In this document: one piece after another, positions 8,556 through 20,041 of the stretch
How the letters are laid out: the number at the start of each line of letters is the position of its first letter
Numbering within the stretch: the first letter of the stretch is position 1
From: Spirosoma arboris
GTDB taxonomy: Bacteria; Bacteroidota; Bacteroidia; Cytophagales; Spirosomataceae
DNA length: 64,000 nucleotides
Assembly: GCF_009754945.1 (NCBI RefSeq)
Contig: NZ_WPIN01000002.1
Location: 62,001 to 126,000 of the forward strand
Direction of reading: 5' to 3'
The notes under the pieces: model-generated
What the model was told of the DNA's origin: nothing
What the model saw: the letters and a program-made list of their open reading frames with translations, nothing else
Database searches by the model: none
Made by a program: the position numbers and the translations under genes

Positions 8556-10265
8556 ATGCATCAGGTTTATGACCGCACTTCATACCGTCTACTTATCCGT
8601 CGTCTGGGTTCACTGCTGAAAACCCCCTATTTAGCCTTCTGGTTGGTTTTTGGCATCTCGACATCGGCGACGGCTCAAGTTCTTACGAATACCGAACAGC
8701 TATCACGTCAGTATCCCGACTCAGCTTACCGGCTGATCAAGGTTATGCTGGATAAGGCCATTAGCCAGAACGATCAACAGACAGAAGGCGATTGCCTGCA
8801 ACAAATTGGCCTGTTACTATACCATCAGGGAAGCTATGTTCAGGCCATCGACTATCTTCTTCAGGCACAGAAAATTTTCCACACGACCCGTGATGCCAGG
8901 CGATTGGCCCGTAATCACAATGAACTCGGTACGGTTTACTATTACAACGAACAGGTAGAGCGGGCACTGAGTCAGTTTAAAGAAGCGCTGACTTTTTACC
9001 GCCAAAACGGCAATGCCGAAGGACTGGCTCAAACCTATGCCAACATCGGGCATATTTACGAAAAACGACAGGACCCTAAGCAGGCTTATCACTACCAGAA
9101 ACTAGCCCTGACGAATAGTCTGGCAGCTAATGATGTGACCAGCCTGACTAAAATTTACGAAAACCTGGGGAGCATTTTTGAAGATGAAGCCCAATACGAC
9201 TCGGCTCATTTCTACTATCAGAACGCGCTGGCTCTGGCCCAGCAAACCCACGACGAGATTGGTCAGATCGAAATCATCAATAACCTCGGCGATGTTTTCC
9301 GAAAAACGGGTCGGTACCAGCAAGGGCTAAAATTCTCGCGGGAAGCCATGCAGCGATCGCAGAAAACGGGTGAGTTATATCAGCTTAGTGCGGCCCTCCG
9401 AGATATTGCCAAGACGTATCGGTTAGTGAATCAGCCCGATAGCGCCTATAGCTACCTGGAACGAAGCCGCGATTTAGTCGACGCGATTTATGCCGCAGAC
9501 AATACCCGTCAGATTACCCTGCTTCAAACACTGTACGATGTAGAGCGGAAAGACAGCGAGATTGCTCAATTGAACGCCCAGAAACAAATCGACTTCATTA
9601 TCATTATCGCTGCCAGTGTCGTATTGGTATTAATTGGTATTCTGGGGGCGGTAATTATCAGTCGACAGCGGCTGAAGATTCGGAATGAACAGGCGATCAA
9701 TCAGCAGAATCAGCAGATATTCCAGACTCAGAACGAACTGATGCAGGTTGAATTGAAGAACCAACAGTTGGAAGAGGAGAATTTGAAAGGACAACTTGAG
9801 CTGAAGAGTAAGGAGTTAACCACGCACACGCTTCAGATAATTCAGAAAAATCAGGTACTCGAAGAAATCAAAGAAGACCTGACGGCGATTCTGAAGGATG
9901 ATAAGCGCGATCAGAAAAAACAACTTCGGCAGTTAGTACAAAAAATTAGCCTGAACTTTAGTCAGGATAAATACTGGGACGATTTCAGAACGATTTTCGA
10001 TCAGGTTCACCCCTATTTCTTTACACAGCTCACCCAGCAATTTCCCGATTTAACTGCCACCGATCTGCGCCTGATTGCCCTGTTGAAGATGAACATCAGC
10101 TCTGCCGATGTCGCCACGCTACTCGGTATTTCGTCGGATAGTCTGCGGGTATCTCGTTATCGACTTCGCAAAAAAATCGGGCTTGCAGAAGGCGAATCGC
10201 TCTCGGCTTTCATTCAGCGTTTTCCTTCACAACCGCTGTTATCGCCCGAAAACAGTACGATTTAG
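8556..10265 (+). CDS. TPR-containing membrane-anchored transcriptional regulator with C-terminal HTH
   Basis: A 569-residue regulator of a type common in Bacteroidota. It has an N-terminal signal or anchor (about residues 20-41), tetratricopeptide repeats over residues about 75-310 (repeated patterns such as LGTVYYYNEQ, IGHIYEKRQD, LGSIFEDEAQ, LGDVFRKTGR), a single membrane helix at 347-369, a coiled coil over about 370-440, and a LuxR-like helix-turn-helix near residues 505-550 (LTATDLRLIALLKMNISSADVATLLGISSDSLRVSRYRLRKK, shown in parts). The layout puts the TPR sensor outside the inner membrane and the DNA-binding part inside. A near-consensus -7 box (TATCTTTA, 8525-8532) precedes it. The target genes are unknown; neighbouring phosphate and receptor genes are possible. 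Confidence 0.85.
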   Translation: MHQVYDRTSYRLLIRRLGSLLKTPYLAFWLVFGISTSATAQVLTNTEQLSRQYPDSAYRLIKVMLDKAISQNDQQTEGDCLQQIGLLLYHQGSYVQAIDYLLQAQKIFHTTRDARRLARNHNELGTVYYYNEQVERALSQFKEALTFYRQNGNAEGLAQTYANIGHIYEKRQDPKQAYHYQKLALTNSLAANDVTSLTKIYENLGSIFEDEAQYDSAHFYYQNALALAQQTHDEIGQIEIINNLGDVFRKTGRYQQGLKFSREAMQRSQKTGELYQLSAALRDIAKTYRLVNQPDSAYSYLERSRDLVDAIYAADNTRQITLLQTLYDVERKDSEIAQLNAQKQIDFIIIIAASVVLVLIGILGAVIISRQRLKIRNEQAINQQNQQIFQTQNELMQVELKNQQLEEENLKGQLELKSKELTTHTLQIIQKNQVLEEIKEDLTAILKDDKRDQKKQLRQLVQKISLNFSQDKYWDDFRTIFDQVHPYFFTQLTQQFPDLTATDLRLIALLKMNISSADVATLLGISSDSLRVSRYRLRKKIGLAEGESLSAFIQRFPSQPLLSPENSTI

Positions 10266-10286
10266 TAGCTGTGCCCTTCGCAGCAA

Positions 10287-10625
10287 TCAGTTTCCAATAA
10301 TCGTTTTGCGATGAGCCAATCCCCAATAATGAAGCTCTTCCATCACTTTCTCAAGTGACGTTCCGTGAGCCGTAATTGTGTATTCTACAGTCGGAGGAAA
10401 CGTGTCATAAACTGTTCTTTTCACCAGTTTATTTACTTCTAAATTTTTCAACTCCTTCGACAGCGTTTTATCAGTAATCCCACCAACCTCTTTTGATAGT
10501 TGCTTAAATCGCTTGGGACCGGATGACAGTGCAAACAAAATCAGTAGTTTCCATCTTCCCTCCAGCGCATCTAACGCATCCTTGATAGAAAGCATATTTT
10601 TAGGGCATCCGCCTGTCGTCAGCAT
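10287..10625 (-). CDS. HxlR-family winged-helix transcriptional regulator
   Basis: A 112-residue winged-helix protein with the family signature: a Cys-Pro near the N-terminus (residue 7), then DALEGRWKLLILFAL, GPKRFKQLSKEVGGITDKTLSKELKNLE, and the wing YTITAHGTSLEKVMEEL. Many members sense electrophiles or hypochlorite through that cysteine and control a divergent gene. Here the divergent gene encodes a DoxX membrane protein, a standard pairing. The shared 131-bp intergenic region carries a perfect 12-bp palindrome and extra GGATAG half-sites that are good operator candidates. Confidence 0.92.
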   Translation of the reverse strand: MLTTGGCPKNMLSIKDALDALEGRWKLLILFALSSGPKRFKQLSKEVGGITDKTLSKELKNLEVNKLVKRTVYDTFPPTVEYTITAHGTSLEKVMEELHYWGLAHRKTIIGN

Positions 10626-10661
10626 TTTTTGGCTTGTTAATCGTTCGTTCTTTTTGCGTTA

Positions 10662-10713
10662 CTATCCCGTTGGATAGCGCTATCTCAACAGGAAGTGCTT
10701 TCCAATGGATAGC
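10662..10713. promoter_or_regulatory. Candidate HxlR operator: palindrome and half-site cluster
   Basis: Between the divergent hxlR and doxX genes lie a perfect palindrome GATAGCGCTATC (10673-10684) flanked by GTTG and CAAC, an upstream inverted half-site CTATCC (10662-10667) and a downstream direct half-site GGATAGC (10707-10713). The last one sits within the spacer of the doxX promoter, so a bound repressor would block polymerase. Confidence 0.55.
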
Positions 10714-10730
10714 AAACATAAATACTTTTG
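10699..10730 (+). promoter_or_regulatory. doxX promoter (TTTC-N20-TACTTTTG)
   Basis: -33-like TTTC at 10699-10702, a 20-bp spacer, and an exact TAnnTTTG -7 box at 10723-10730. The start of transcription would lie near 10737, leaving a 20-base leader before ATG 10757 and excluding the upstream ATG at 10634. Confidence 0.65.
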
Positions 10731-10756
10731 TGCCTTTAACGAAAAAATATTCACTG

Positions 10757-11170
10757 ATGACAAATCGACAAAAACCGTCAAAGGCCATGCACATAACCCT
10801 TTGGCTGGCGCAGGTAGTTCTAGCAATCGTTTTGGTTTGGGCGGGCACCATGAAATTGTTTCAACCGATTGAAAAGCTGTCTGCCATGTGGCCCTGGACA
10901 GGTCAGATTCCGGTATTATTGGTAAAACTTAGTGGAATTGTCGATTTAATAGGTGCCATTGGGTTAATACTACCAGCACTAGTCCGCATAAAACCACAGC
11001 TTACGCCAATTGCTGCTTTAGGAATCATTGCCCTCATGGTATGCGCAAGCATTTTCCACATTGCCCGAGGAGAAGCATCGAGCATAGGCGTGAATATAGC
11101 TTTCGCACTTATTGCCGCTTTTATAGCCTGGGGAAGATTGACGAAAGCACCGATAACTTCTGTTCAGTAA
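10757..11170 (+). CDS. DoxX-family inner-membrane protein
   Basis: A 137-residue membrane protein with four hydrophobic helices (approximately residues 12-30, 50-70, 78-98 and 105-125) in the DoxX arrangement; the first carries the typical WAGTMKLFQP turn. DoxX proteins are quinone- or thiosulfate-linked or respond to thiol stress in some species, but their exact function here is not known. The start at 10757 is set by the consensus promoter whose -7 box ends at 10730. Divergent from an HxlR regulator that probably represses it. Confidence 0.85.
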   Translation: MTNRQKPSKAMHITLWLAQVVLAIVLVWAGTMKLFQPIEKLSAMWPWTGQIPVLLVKLSGIVDLIGAIGLILPALVRIKPQLTPIAALGIIALMVCASIFHIARGEASSIGVNIAFALIAAFIAWGRLTKAPITSVQ

Positions 11171-11215
11171 ACTACAGACAAACCAATCGTTCACCTTTGA
11201 GCTTGCGTCATTGTC

Positions 11216-14307
<3,092 letters not shown>

Positions 14308-14309
14308 GT

Positions 14310-14375
14310 TATTATCTTTACGACTAAATATCTTAGCAACAAAGATAATAGTAATTTAGTAATGTATCCAACTAA
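14310..14375 (-). promoter_or_regulatory. marR-rph promoter with candidate MarR operators
   Basis: On the minus strand an exact -7 box TATCTTTG lies at 14347-14340 and TTG at 14371-14369, separated by 21 bp. Three inverted repeats overlap it: TATTATCTTT (14310-14319) with its complement at 14341-14350, ACTAAAT (14323-14329) with ATTTAGT (14354-14360), and TTAGT (14356-14360) with ACTAA (14371-14375). The last, spanning 20 bp over the -33 region, has MarR-operator geometry. Confidence 0.55.
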
Positions 14376-14485
14376 TTTTGGTAGGCTTCACATTTAGGAA
14401 ACAGTTTGGTAACAATAACATAATGGCTAACCAGCACAACACCAACCCACTGAATACCAACAATTTAATTCGAATTTAATTTAGT

Positions 14486-14535
14486 TGTTGCCTATCTGTT
14501 TACGCTCGTAAATGGGTTGTTGCCTTTTTGTTCAC
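14486..14535 (+). promoter_or_regulatory. Two tandem PhoB-like boxes upstream of the phytase operon
   Basis: Box 1, TGTTGCC-N4-TGTTTAC, is at 14486-14503 and box 2, TGTTGCC-N4-TGTTCAC, at 14518-14535. Each has two 7-bp half-sites with a 4-bp spacer (11-bp period), and the two boxes are 32 bp apart, about three helical turns. This is the geometry of OmpR/PhoB-family binding sites. Box 2 ends 8 bp before the -33 element at 14544. Confidence 0.55.
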
Positions 14536-14543
14536 GGGTCAAA

Positions 14544-14576
14544 TTTGTCGGGTTCATACGCTCACCCTCACCTTTG
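14544..14576 (+). promoter_or_regulatory. Promoter of the TonB receptor-phytase operon
   Basis: -33 element TTTG at 14544-14547, 21-bp spacer, -7 box CACCTTTG at 14569-14576 (7 of 8 to TAnnTTTG). Transcription would start near 14583, 60 bp before the ATG. Confidence 0.6.
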
Positions 14577-14642
14577 CGCCATCAACTAAACACGGTCTTT
14601 GCCTTTAGGTGGGCCACGTACTAGTTGCCATTCGCAAACTGT

Positions 14643-17399
14643 ATGAACCGACTACTACTGACAATCGTTTGCCTGCTGCTTATCCCAAAGGTCTGGGCTG
14701 GTACCATCCGGGGGCGGGCCATCGATGCTATTACAGGTCAACCCGTTATTGGGGCGACGCTCATTCTGGAAAATACCAAACTGTACAATGTATCGGGTCT
14801 GGATGGATCTTACCTGATTAAAAACGTACCTACTGGCAGCTATAAAATTCGGATCAGCTACGTCTCTTACAAAACAATCACCCGTGATGTGGTCGTGACA
14901 AGTGAAGAGCAAGTGGTTACGATGGATCTGCCGCTGGAAACAGAAAACGACCGCCAGATTACCGAGGTCACGGTAAAAGCCAAACGCGACGGTAGCAGTG
15001 ATCGCACCGCCCGCGACCTCGAACGGAATGCGCTGCAAGTGACGAATATTGTGTCGGGCCGAACCATCGAACTCTCTCCCGATTTAACTGTTGCCAACGT
15101 CATTCAGCGGGTATCAGGTATTTCTATCGAACGCAACAGCAATGGCGATGGGCAGTATGCCATTCTGCGTGGCATGGACAAACGGTACAATTATACGCTG
15201 GTCAACGGCGTGAAGATTCCTAGCCCCGACAATCGCTATCGTTATGTCCCGCTGGATATTTTCCCATCCGAACTCCTTGACCGACTCGAAGTTTATAAAG
15301 CGCTCACGCCGAGTATGGAAGGCGATGCGGTTGGTGGTGCTATCAACATGGTTATGAAAGATGCGCCCGACCGGCCGACTATTCTGGCCAACGTTTCATC
15401 GGGGTATAGCGAGCTGTTTTTCAACCGCCCCTTTGTGAGCTTTGACACGAAAAACATCAACTCGCAATCACCTTACGAGCAATTTGGCAATCAGTACAGT
15501 GCCAAATTCTCGGACTTTAACAAAGCATCAACAACCTACACCAGCCAGGCTCCCCCACCGAATTTACTGGGCAGTTTTGCAATCGGTAACCGATTCTTCA
15601 ATCGGCGGTTTGGCATCATGCTGGCGGGGAGTTTACAGAATACGTTTAGAGGTAGCAATAGCCTGTTTTTTACCGGCGATGTGGTCGATACGTTACGCGG
15701 AGTAACTCTCACGAAACAGAGTGAACGGCAATATTCAGAGCGGCAAACGCGCTATGGATTGCACGCCAAGATGGATTTTCGGGTCAATGAGAACAACAAA
15801 ATCCAGTGGTTTAACGCACTGATTAGCCTGGCTAATGAGCAAATTCGGGAAACGAAAACAACCGAACTGGGCATTGGCGGTTTTGATCCGGTGCTGGGTA
15901 ATGCAACACTCGGTTACGAAACGCGCTCACGCCTAACGAAGCAGAAAATTTACAACAGTACGCTCCAGGGTACGCATCAGCTTACCCCAATGTTTGCCAT
16001 TAACTGGTCGGCGGTTTATTCGTTGGCTACCAACGAAGTTCCCGACCAGACGTACGTGCCGCTACTGGGTATACGCACAAATTTTGTAGAAAAACGAACA
16101 ACCGTGCAGGATGGCCAGCGCCGATGGGAACACAATTCCGACACCGATTTGGCAGGCTATCTGAACATGACGCTGAAAACCAAACTAGCGGGCGTAGCGG
16201 TCGAATGGATGGCTGGTGGATTATACCGCGACAAGCAGCGGACTAATTTTTACAACAATTACACGCTACGGCCTTCCAACCCGTTCGCCCAATACGGTGT
16301 CGATTTCACCGATTACAACCAAATTGTCTGGACTATTCAGAACCCGCTCGGTTCGGTTGCTTCGGCCCTGAATTATGATGCTACGGAGAAAACGGCATCG
16401 GGTTATCTGCAATTCCGCACCACCGATCAGCCGCTCGAAGTAACCGGGGGTGTTCGCATCGAGCATACCGATCAGGGTTACGCCATGAAATTTCCGATTG
16501 GCGAAGATAACCCTACCAGAAGCCAGATTTATACAGATGTGCTACCAAGCCTGCATTTCCGCTATCGGCCAAACGAGCAGACCAACTGGCGCTTGTCGTA
16601 CTTCCGCTCACTGAACCGGCCCGGCTTTTTCGAAATCGTACCCTACCGGATTGTCAATGAAGAATATCAGGAGCGAGGCAATCCTAATCTGAAACGGGCC
16701 ATTGCCGACAACGTTGATTTGCGATACGAGTTCTTCCCCCGTCCGCTGGAGCAGTTTATGGTTGGTCTGTTCTACAAACACATCCAAGACCCTATCGAAT
16801 ATACGCTTCAGAAAGACGCCATCCGGGGGCAGGATTTGTACTATGGACCGGGCAATTTCGGGAATGCGACGAACCTGGGGATAGAGGTCGATGCCATCAA
16901 GTATTTCCGGCAGTGGGGTATCAAAGCCAATTATACCTACACCAATTCCAGCATCACAACGCCCAAATCAAAGCGGATTCGGAATGCACAGGGCGATCTG
17001 GAAACCATCACAGTCAATCAGACGCGCTCGCTCTATGGGCAGTCGGCACACATCGCGAATTTGTCGCTGCTCTACAAGGACACTGAACATGGCTGGGATG
17101 GGCAACTGGCAGCCAGCTACACGGGCCCACGTATCAATACGGTATCGCAGTTTGTCGATAACGACCTGTATCAGAAGGGCTTTATTCAGATGGATGCGTC
17201 TGTCGAAAAGAAGCTAGGCAAGAGCTTCCTGTTGTTTGCCAAGGCGAATAACCTGCTCAACACACCTACGGAGATTTTCATCAAAAACATCAATACGAAG
17301 AATACGGATGTACCGAACCAGGATGTATCGGGTAAGACCCTCATCCGGCGTGATTTCTACCAACGCTCGTATGTGCTTGGGATACGGTATAAACTGTAA
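14643..17399 (+). CDS. TonB-dependent outer-membrane receptor (phytase-linked)
   Basis: A 918-residue TonB-dependent receptor. After a signal peptide ending KVWAG (residues 1-20) comes a carboxypeptidase-D-like regulatory domain (GTIRGRAIDAITGQPVIGATL..., about 20-105), a plug domain with VIQRVSGISIERN and AILRGMDKRYN (about 140-240), then a long beta-barrel rich in aromatic strands, ending with an aromatic-hydrophobic last strand (SYVLGIRYKL). Unlike the SusC at the window start it has no SusD partner, so it belongs to the plain TonB receptor class. The next two genes, a beta-helix lipoprotein (35 bp gap) and a beta-propeller phytase, suggest it imports products of phytate breakdown or phytate itself. 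Regulation by a PhoB-like protein is suggested by the upstream boxes. Confidence 0.92.
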   Translation: MNRLLLTIVCLLLIPKVWAGTIRGRAIDAITGQPVIGATLILENTKLYNVSGLDGSYLIKNVPTGSYKIRISYVSYKTITRDVVVTSEEQVVTMDLPLETENDRQITEVTVKAKRDGSSDRTARDLERNALQVTNIVSGRTIELSPDLTVANVIQRVSGISIERNSNGDGQYAILRGMDKRYNYTLVNGVKIPSPDNRYRYVPLDIFPSELLDRLEVYKALTPSMEGDAVGGAINMVMKDAPDRPTILANVSSGYSELFFNRPFVSFDTKNINSQSPYEQFGNQYSAKFSDFNKASTTYTSQAPPPNLLGSFAIGNRFFNRRFGIMLAGSLQNTFRGSNSLFFTGDVVDTLRGVTLTKQSERQYSERQTRYGLHAKMDFRVNENNKIQWFNALISLANEQIRETKTTELGIGGFDPVLGNATLGYETRSRLTKQKIYNSTLQGTHQLTPMFAINWSAVYSLATNEVPDQTYVPLLGIRTNFVEKRTTVQDGQRRWEHNSDTDLAGYLNMTLKTKLAGVAVEWMAGGLYRDKQRTNFYNNYTLRPSNPFAQYGVDFTDYNQIVWTIQNPLGSVASALNYDATEKTASGYLQFRTTDQPLEVTGGVRIEHTDQGYAMKFPIGEDNPTRSQIYTDVLPSLHFRYRPNEQTNWRLSYFRSLNRPGFFEIVPYRIVNEEYQERGNPNLKRAIADNVDLRYEFFPRPLEQFMVGLFYKHIQDPIEYTLQKDAIRGQDLYYGPGNFGNATNLGIEVDAIKYFRQWGIKANYTYTNSSITTPKSKRIRNAQGDLETITVNQTRSLYGQSAHIANLSLLYKDTEHGWDGQLAASYTGPRINTVSQFVDNDLYQKGFIQMDASVEKKLGKSFLLFAKANNLLNTPTEIFIKNINTKNTDVPNQDVSGKTLIRRDFYQRSYVLGIRYKL

Positions 17400-17434
17400 A
17401 ACTTAACTAACGCATTAACAATCAATCAATAACC

Positions 17435-18706
17435 ATGAAACAAGTAATTATTCTAGCCGCTCTGTCGGCTGCTGTACTAGTAGGTTGCTCTAAGAGTAGC
17501 GACAATTCTGGAACGGTAACACCAACCCCAACTCCCGTTGTGAAAGAAGCCGTATCGGGCGATGTTTCGGGAACCTGGGCCAAAGGAAGCACCTATAAAA
17601 TTACGGGCCATTTACAAATTCCAGCCAGTACGTCATTAGTCATTGAAGAAGGTGTTAACATCGTTTTCAGCGACTCGACGGTGAAGCCCGAGTTGATCGT
17701 AAAAGGGAATCTGTACGTAATGGGTACATCGGCAAATCCGGTAAAATTCACAGTGCCCGACGCCTGGAAAACAGCTGCCAACCAGTGGGGCAGCCTGTGG
17801 GGTGGCATTATTGCTGCGCCAACCTGCACCGAACTACTGCTCGACAACGCTATTATTGAGTATGGTGGCGCAGTAACGACTGAGAGTTCTCCTTCGGTAA
17901 AAGCAGGCTTGTACAAAGCCGCAGCTGGTAACCACGTTCCTGCAGTAAACTACTCGAATGTGAATGGTAAGCTGGTTATCGTAAACAGTCGATTGAACAA
18001 TCAGAACGAAGATGGTTTTTACATTGAGGGTGGAAAGGTGATTGTTGCCAACAACAAGATTTATACGCAGGGCGTATCGGGTGGTGATGCCATCAACATC
18101 AAATCGGGTGTTCAGGCCGATGTAGCCTTTAACACGGTCTATAGCCCAAACACCAACGCGCTGAAACTCTCAAACACGGGCGACCGTGTACCACAAGCCT
18201 ATGTAGTTGCGTACAATAACACAATTGTAAATGCAGGCTGGCGTCGCCCAACTCTCAAAGGTGGGTCAATATGGGTAGAAGTTGCGGTTCGGGCTGAGTT
18301 GTACAACAACCTGCTGGCCAACGATCGGTTTGGTGTAAAACGCGATCCTAAAAACCCCGAAGACAGCCGTACTAAAGTGAGCAATAACCTGTATTACGGG
18401 GCAACTCAGGATGGCGTTACGGGTTTCCAGCCTAGCACTGAAATTCTGACTGGCACTAACGATGTCATCAGCAAAACGGTTGGCGACAATGATCCTAAGT
18501 TTGTAAACTACCCGCTCACAACCGATTCTAAAAACGCAACCTTCAACACAGCCTGGGATTTCCGCCTGCAAGCCGGTTCGCCTGCCATTGGCAAAGGAAC
18601 TACGAGTTTCACGCGGCTGTATGCTGATGGCATTTCGTTCGCGAATGGCACCTTGTATAAATCGCCTGCCCCATCAACAACCATTGGTGCTTTAGGTACG
18701 AATTAA
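17435..18706 (+). CDS. Parallel beta-helix surface lipoprotein, partner of TonB receptor
   Basis: A 423-residue lipoprotein: signal peptide with lipobox L-V-G-C, a short low-complexity linker (TVTPTPTPVV), then a right-handed beta-helix-like body with repeated short strands such as SLVIEEGVNIVF, ELIVKGNLYVMGT, KLVIVNSRLNNQN and KVIVANNKIYTQG. No catalytic motif was recognised. It lies 35 bp after a TonB receptor gene and ahead of a phytase gene. The same receptor-plus-beta-helix-lipoprotein order recurs at 22080-26985, so the lipoprotein is probably the ligand-capturing partner of the receptor, in the way SusD is for SusC (inference). Confidence 0.8.
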   Translation: MKQVIILAALSAAVLVGCSKSSDNSGTVTPTPTPVVKEAVSGDVSGTWAKGSTYKITGHLQIPASTSLVIEEGVNIVFSDSTVKPELIVKGNLYVMGTSANPVKFTVPDAWKTAANQWGSLWGGIIAAPTCTELLLDNAIIEYGGAVTTESSPSVKAGLYKAAAGNHVPAVNYSNVNGKLVIVNSRLNNQNEDGFYIEGGKVIVANNKIYTQGVSGGDAINIKSGVQADVAFNTVYSPNTNALKLSNTGDRVPQAYVVAYNNTIVNAGWRRPTLKGGSIWVEVAVRAELYNNLLANDRFGVKRDPKNPEDSRTKVSNNLYYGATQDGVTGFQPSTEILTGTNDVISKTVGDNDPKFVNYPLTTDSKNATFNTAWDFRLQAGSPAIGKGTTSFTRLYADGISFANGTLYKSPAPSTTIGALGTN

Positions 18707-18727
18707 GTTCACCTCACGGCAGCGGCC

Positions 18728-18828
18728 CACCTCACCCCCGGCCCCTCTCCTAAAACAGGAGAGGGGAGCGAGACTGCCCTATTTTTTCACCCCTCTCCTG
18801 TTTTAGGAGAGGGGCCGGGGGTGAGGTG
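18728..18828. repeat. 39-bp perfect GC-rich inverted repeat (CACCCCCGGCCCCTCTCC type)
   Basis: Arms 18728-18766 and 18790-18828 are perfect reverse complements with a 23-base loop. Each arm also contains a smaller palindrome (CCCCTCTCCT...AGGAGAGGGG), so a cruciform with side stems can form. Short outer arms TTCACCTCA (18708-18716) and TGAGGTGAA (18822-18830) extend it. Words of this kind are scattered in many bacterial genomes. It lies between the beta-helix lipoprotein and phytase genes and may set their relative expression. Confidence 0.85.
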
Positions 18829-18851
18829 AATTATTATAGCCTATAGTATCC

Positions 18852-19886
18852 ATGAATTATCGTCTGACGCTTTTCCTTCCTCTATTCGTAATTGCCTGTC
18901 AATCCACGGCTCAAACTCCTGTCAAGCCCGTTGTTATTACTGACACCGTTCGGCACGACACCGACGATCCAGCCATCTGGATTAACCCTGCCGATCCAGC
19001 TAAAAGCCTTATTATCGGAACTGATAAAGACCAGGATGGCGGATTGTATGTGTTTGATCTACGGGGCAAAATTGTCCGGGAGATTCACGATCTCAAGCGG
19101 CCAAATAATGTAGACGTCGCCTATGGCCTGATGCTCAGCGGTAAACCCACCGACATTGCTGTAACCACAGAACGGTTTACGCACAAACTCCGAATCTTCT
19201 CGGTGCCCGACATGAAACCCATCGACAATGGTGGTCTTGATATGTTTGTTGGCGATACCACCAGTGGCTTCCGCGATCTAATGGGCATTGCGCTTTATAA
19301 AAACCCGTCAGGCGTTTTATACGCTATGGTTGGTCGTAAAACCGGGCCTACAAACGGGTCGTACATTGGTCAGTATCGGCTCGAAGACAATGGTAAAGGG
19401 CAGGTAAAAGCTACGTTGGTCCGAAAATTTGGGCTATATAGCGGCAAGAAAGAAATTGAATCCATTGCCGTAGATAATGAACTTGGCTATGTCTACTATT
19501 CCGACGAAGGCGTTGGTGTTCGGAAATACTACGCTGAACCCGAAAAGGGCAATCAGGAACTAGCACTTTTTGCCAAAACGGGCTTTGCGGAGGATCACGA
19601 AGGTATTTCGATTTACAAAACGGGCCCTAAAACGGGCTACCTGCTGGTTTCAGATCAGGGAGCAAATCAGTTCCACATTTTCCGACGCGAGGGTGAAGCG
19701 GGTAATCCCAATGAATATAAAGTACTGAAAGTAGTAAAAGTGGCCGCTCAGGTTAGCGATGGTTCCGATATTACGAACGTGGCTCTGGGTAAGCAGTTTC
19801 CACATGGACTATTTGTGACCATGTCGGAAGGGAAAACATTCCACTACTACCGATGGGAGGACATTGCCGGGAAAACGCTTAAATAG
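18852..19886 (+). CDS. Beta-propeller phytase (3-phytase), lipoprotein
   Basis: A 344-residue beta-propeller phytase, an enzyme that removes phosphates from myo-inositol hexakisphosphate with calcium. The family motifs are visible: DTDDPAIWINPADP near residues 35-50, KDQDGGLYVFDL, RPNNVDVAYGL, FRDLMGIALY, IESIAVDNELGYVYYSDEGVGVRKY (in pieces) and FAEDHEGISIY. The signal peptide contains V-I-A-C with Cys16, so the enzyme is likely a lipoprotein facing the periplasm or surface. It is the last gene of the receptor-lipoprotein-phytase set, preceded by a 39-bp inverted repeat and followed by a classical terminator. Phytase genes next to TonB receptors are known in several Gram-negative lineages. 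Confidence 0.93.
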   Translation: MNYRLTLFLPLFVIACQSTAQTPVKPVVITDTVRHDTDDPAIWINPADPAKSLIIGTDKDQDGGLYVFDLRGKIVREIHDLKRPNNVDVAYGLMLSGKPTDIAVTTERFTHKLRIFSVPDMKPIDNGGLDMFVGDTTSGFRDLMGIALYKNPSGVLYAMVGRKTGPTNGSYIGQYRLEDNGKGQVKATLVRKFGLYSGKKEIESIAVDNELGYVYYSDEGVGVRKYYAEPEKGNQELALFAKTGFAEDHEGISIYKTGPKTGYLLVSDQGANQFHIFRREGEAGNPNEYKVLKVVKVAAQVSDGSDITNVALGKQFPHGLFVTMSEGKTFHYYRWEDIAGKTLK

Positions 19887-19903
19887 GGAAGCTCTTTAAA
19901 CAG

Positions 19904-19938
19904 AACGGGCCAATTTTAGTCGAAATTGGCCCGTTTTT
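19904..19938 (+). terminator. Terminator after the phytase gene
   Basis: A 13-bp stem (19904-19916 with 19923-19935; core CGGGCCAATTT) with a 6-base loop, followed by T5. Confidence 0.9.
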
Positions 19939-19940
19939 CT

Positions 19941-20023
19941 GTCATTCCTCCTGACGCCAGGAGGAACCTCAAAGTTGCCTATTAATCAAGCTTGAGATTC
20001 CTCCTGGCGTCAGGAGGAATGAC
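19941..20023. repeat. 25-bp perfect inverted repeat (CATTCCTCCTGACGCCAGGAGG type)
   Basis: Arms 19941-19965 and 19999-20023 are perfect reverse complements; pairing continues inward for eight more bases with one mismatch (to about 19972/19992). Each arm contains its own small palindrome CCTCCTG/CAGGAGG. It follows a terminator only 3 bp away, so its role is unlikely to be termination alone. Confidence 0.85.
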
Positions 20024-20041
20024 AAACAATTCTATAACAAG

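Noticed and set aside
14485..14536. Possible start of a CRISPR array because of two similar 20-bp units with a 12-bp spacer
   Set aside because: Only two imperfect copies, spacer too short, no cas genes; the position before a promoter fits regulator sites.
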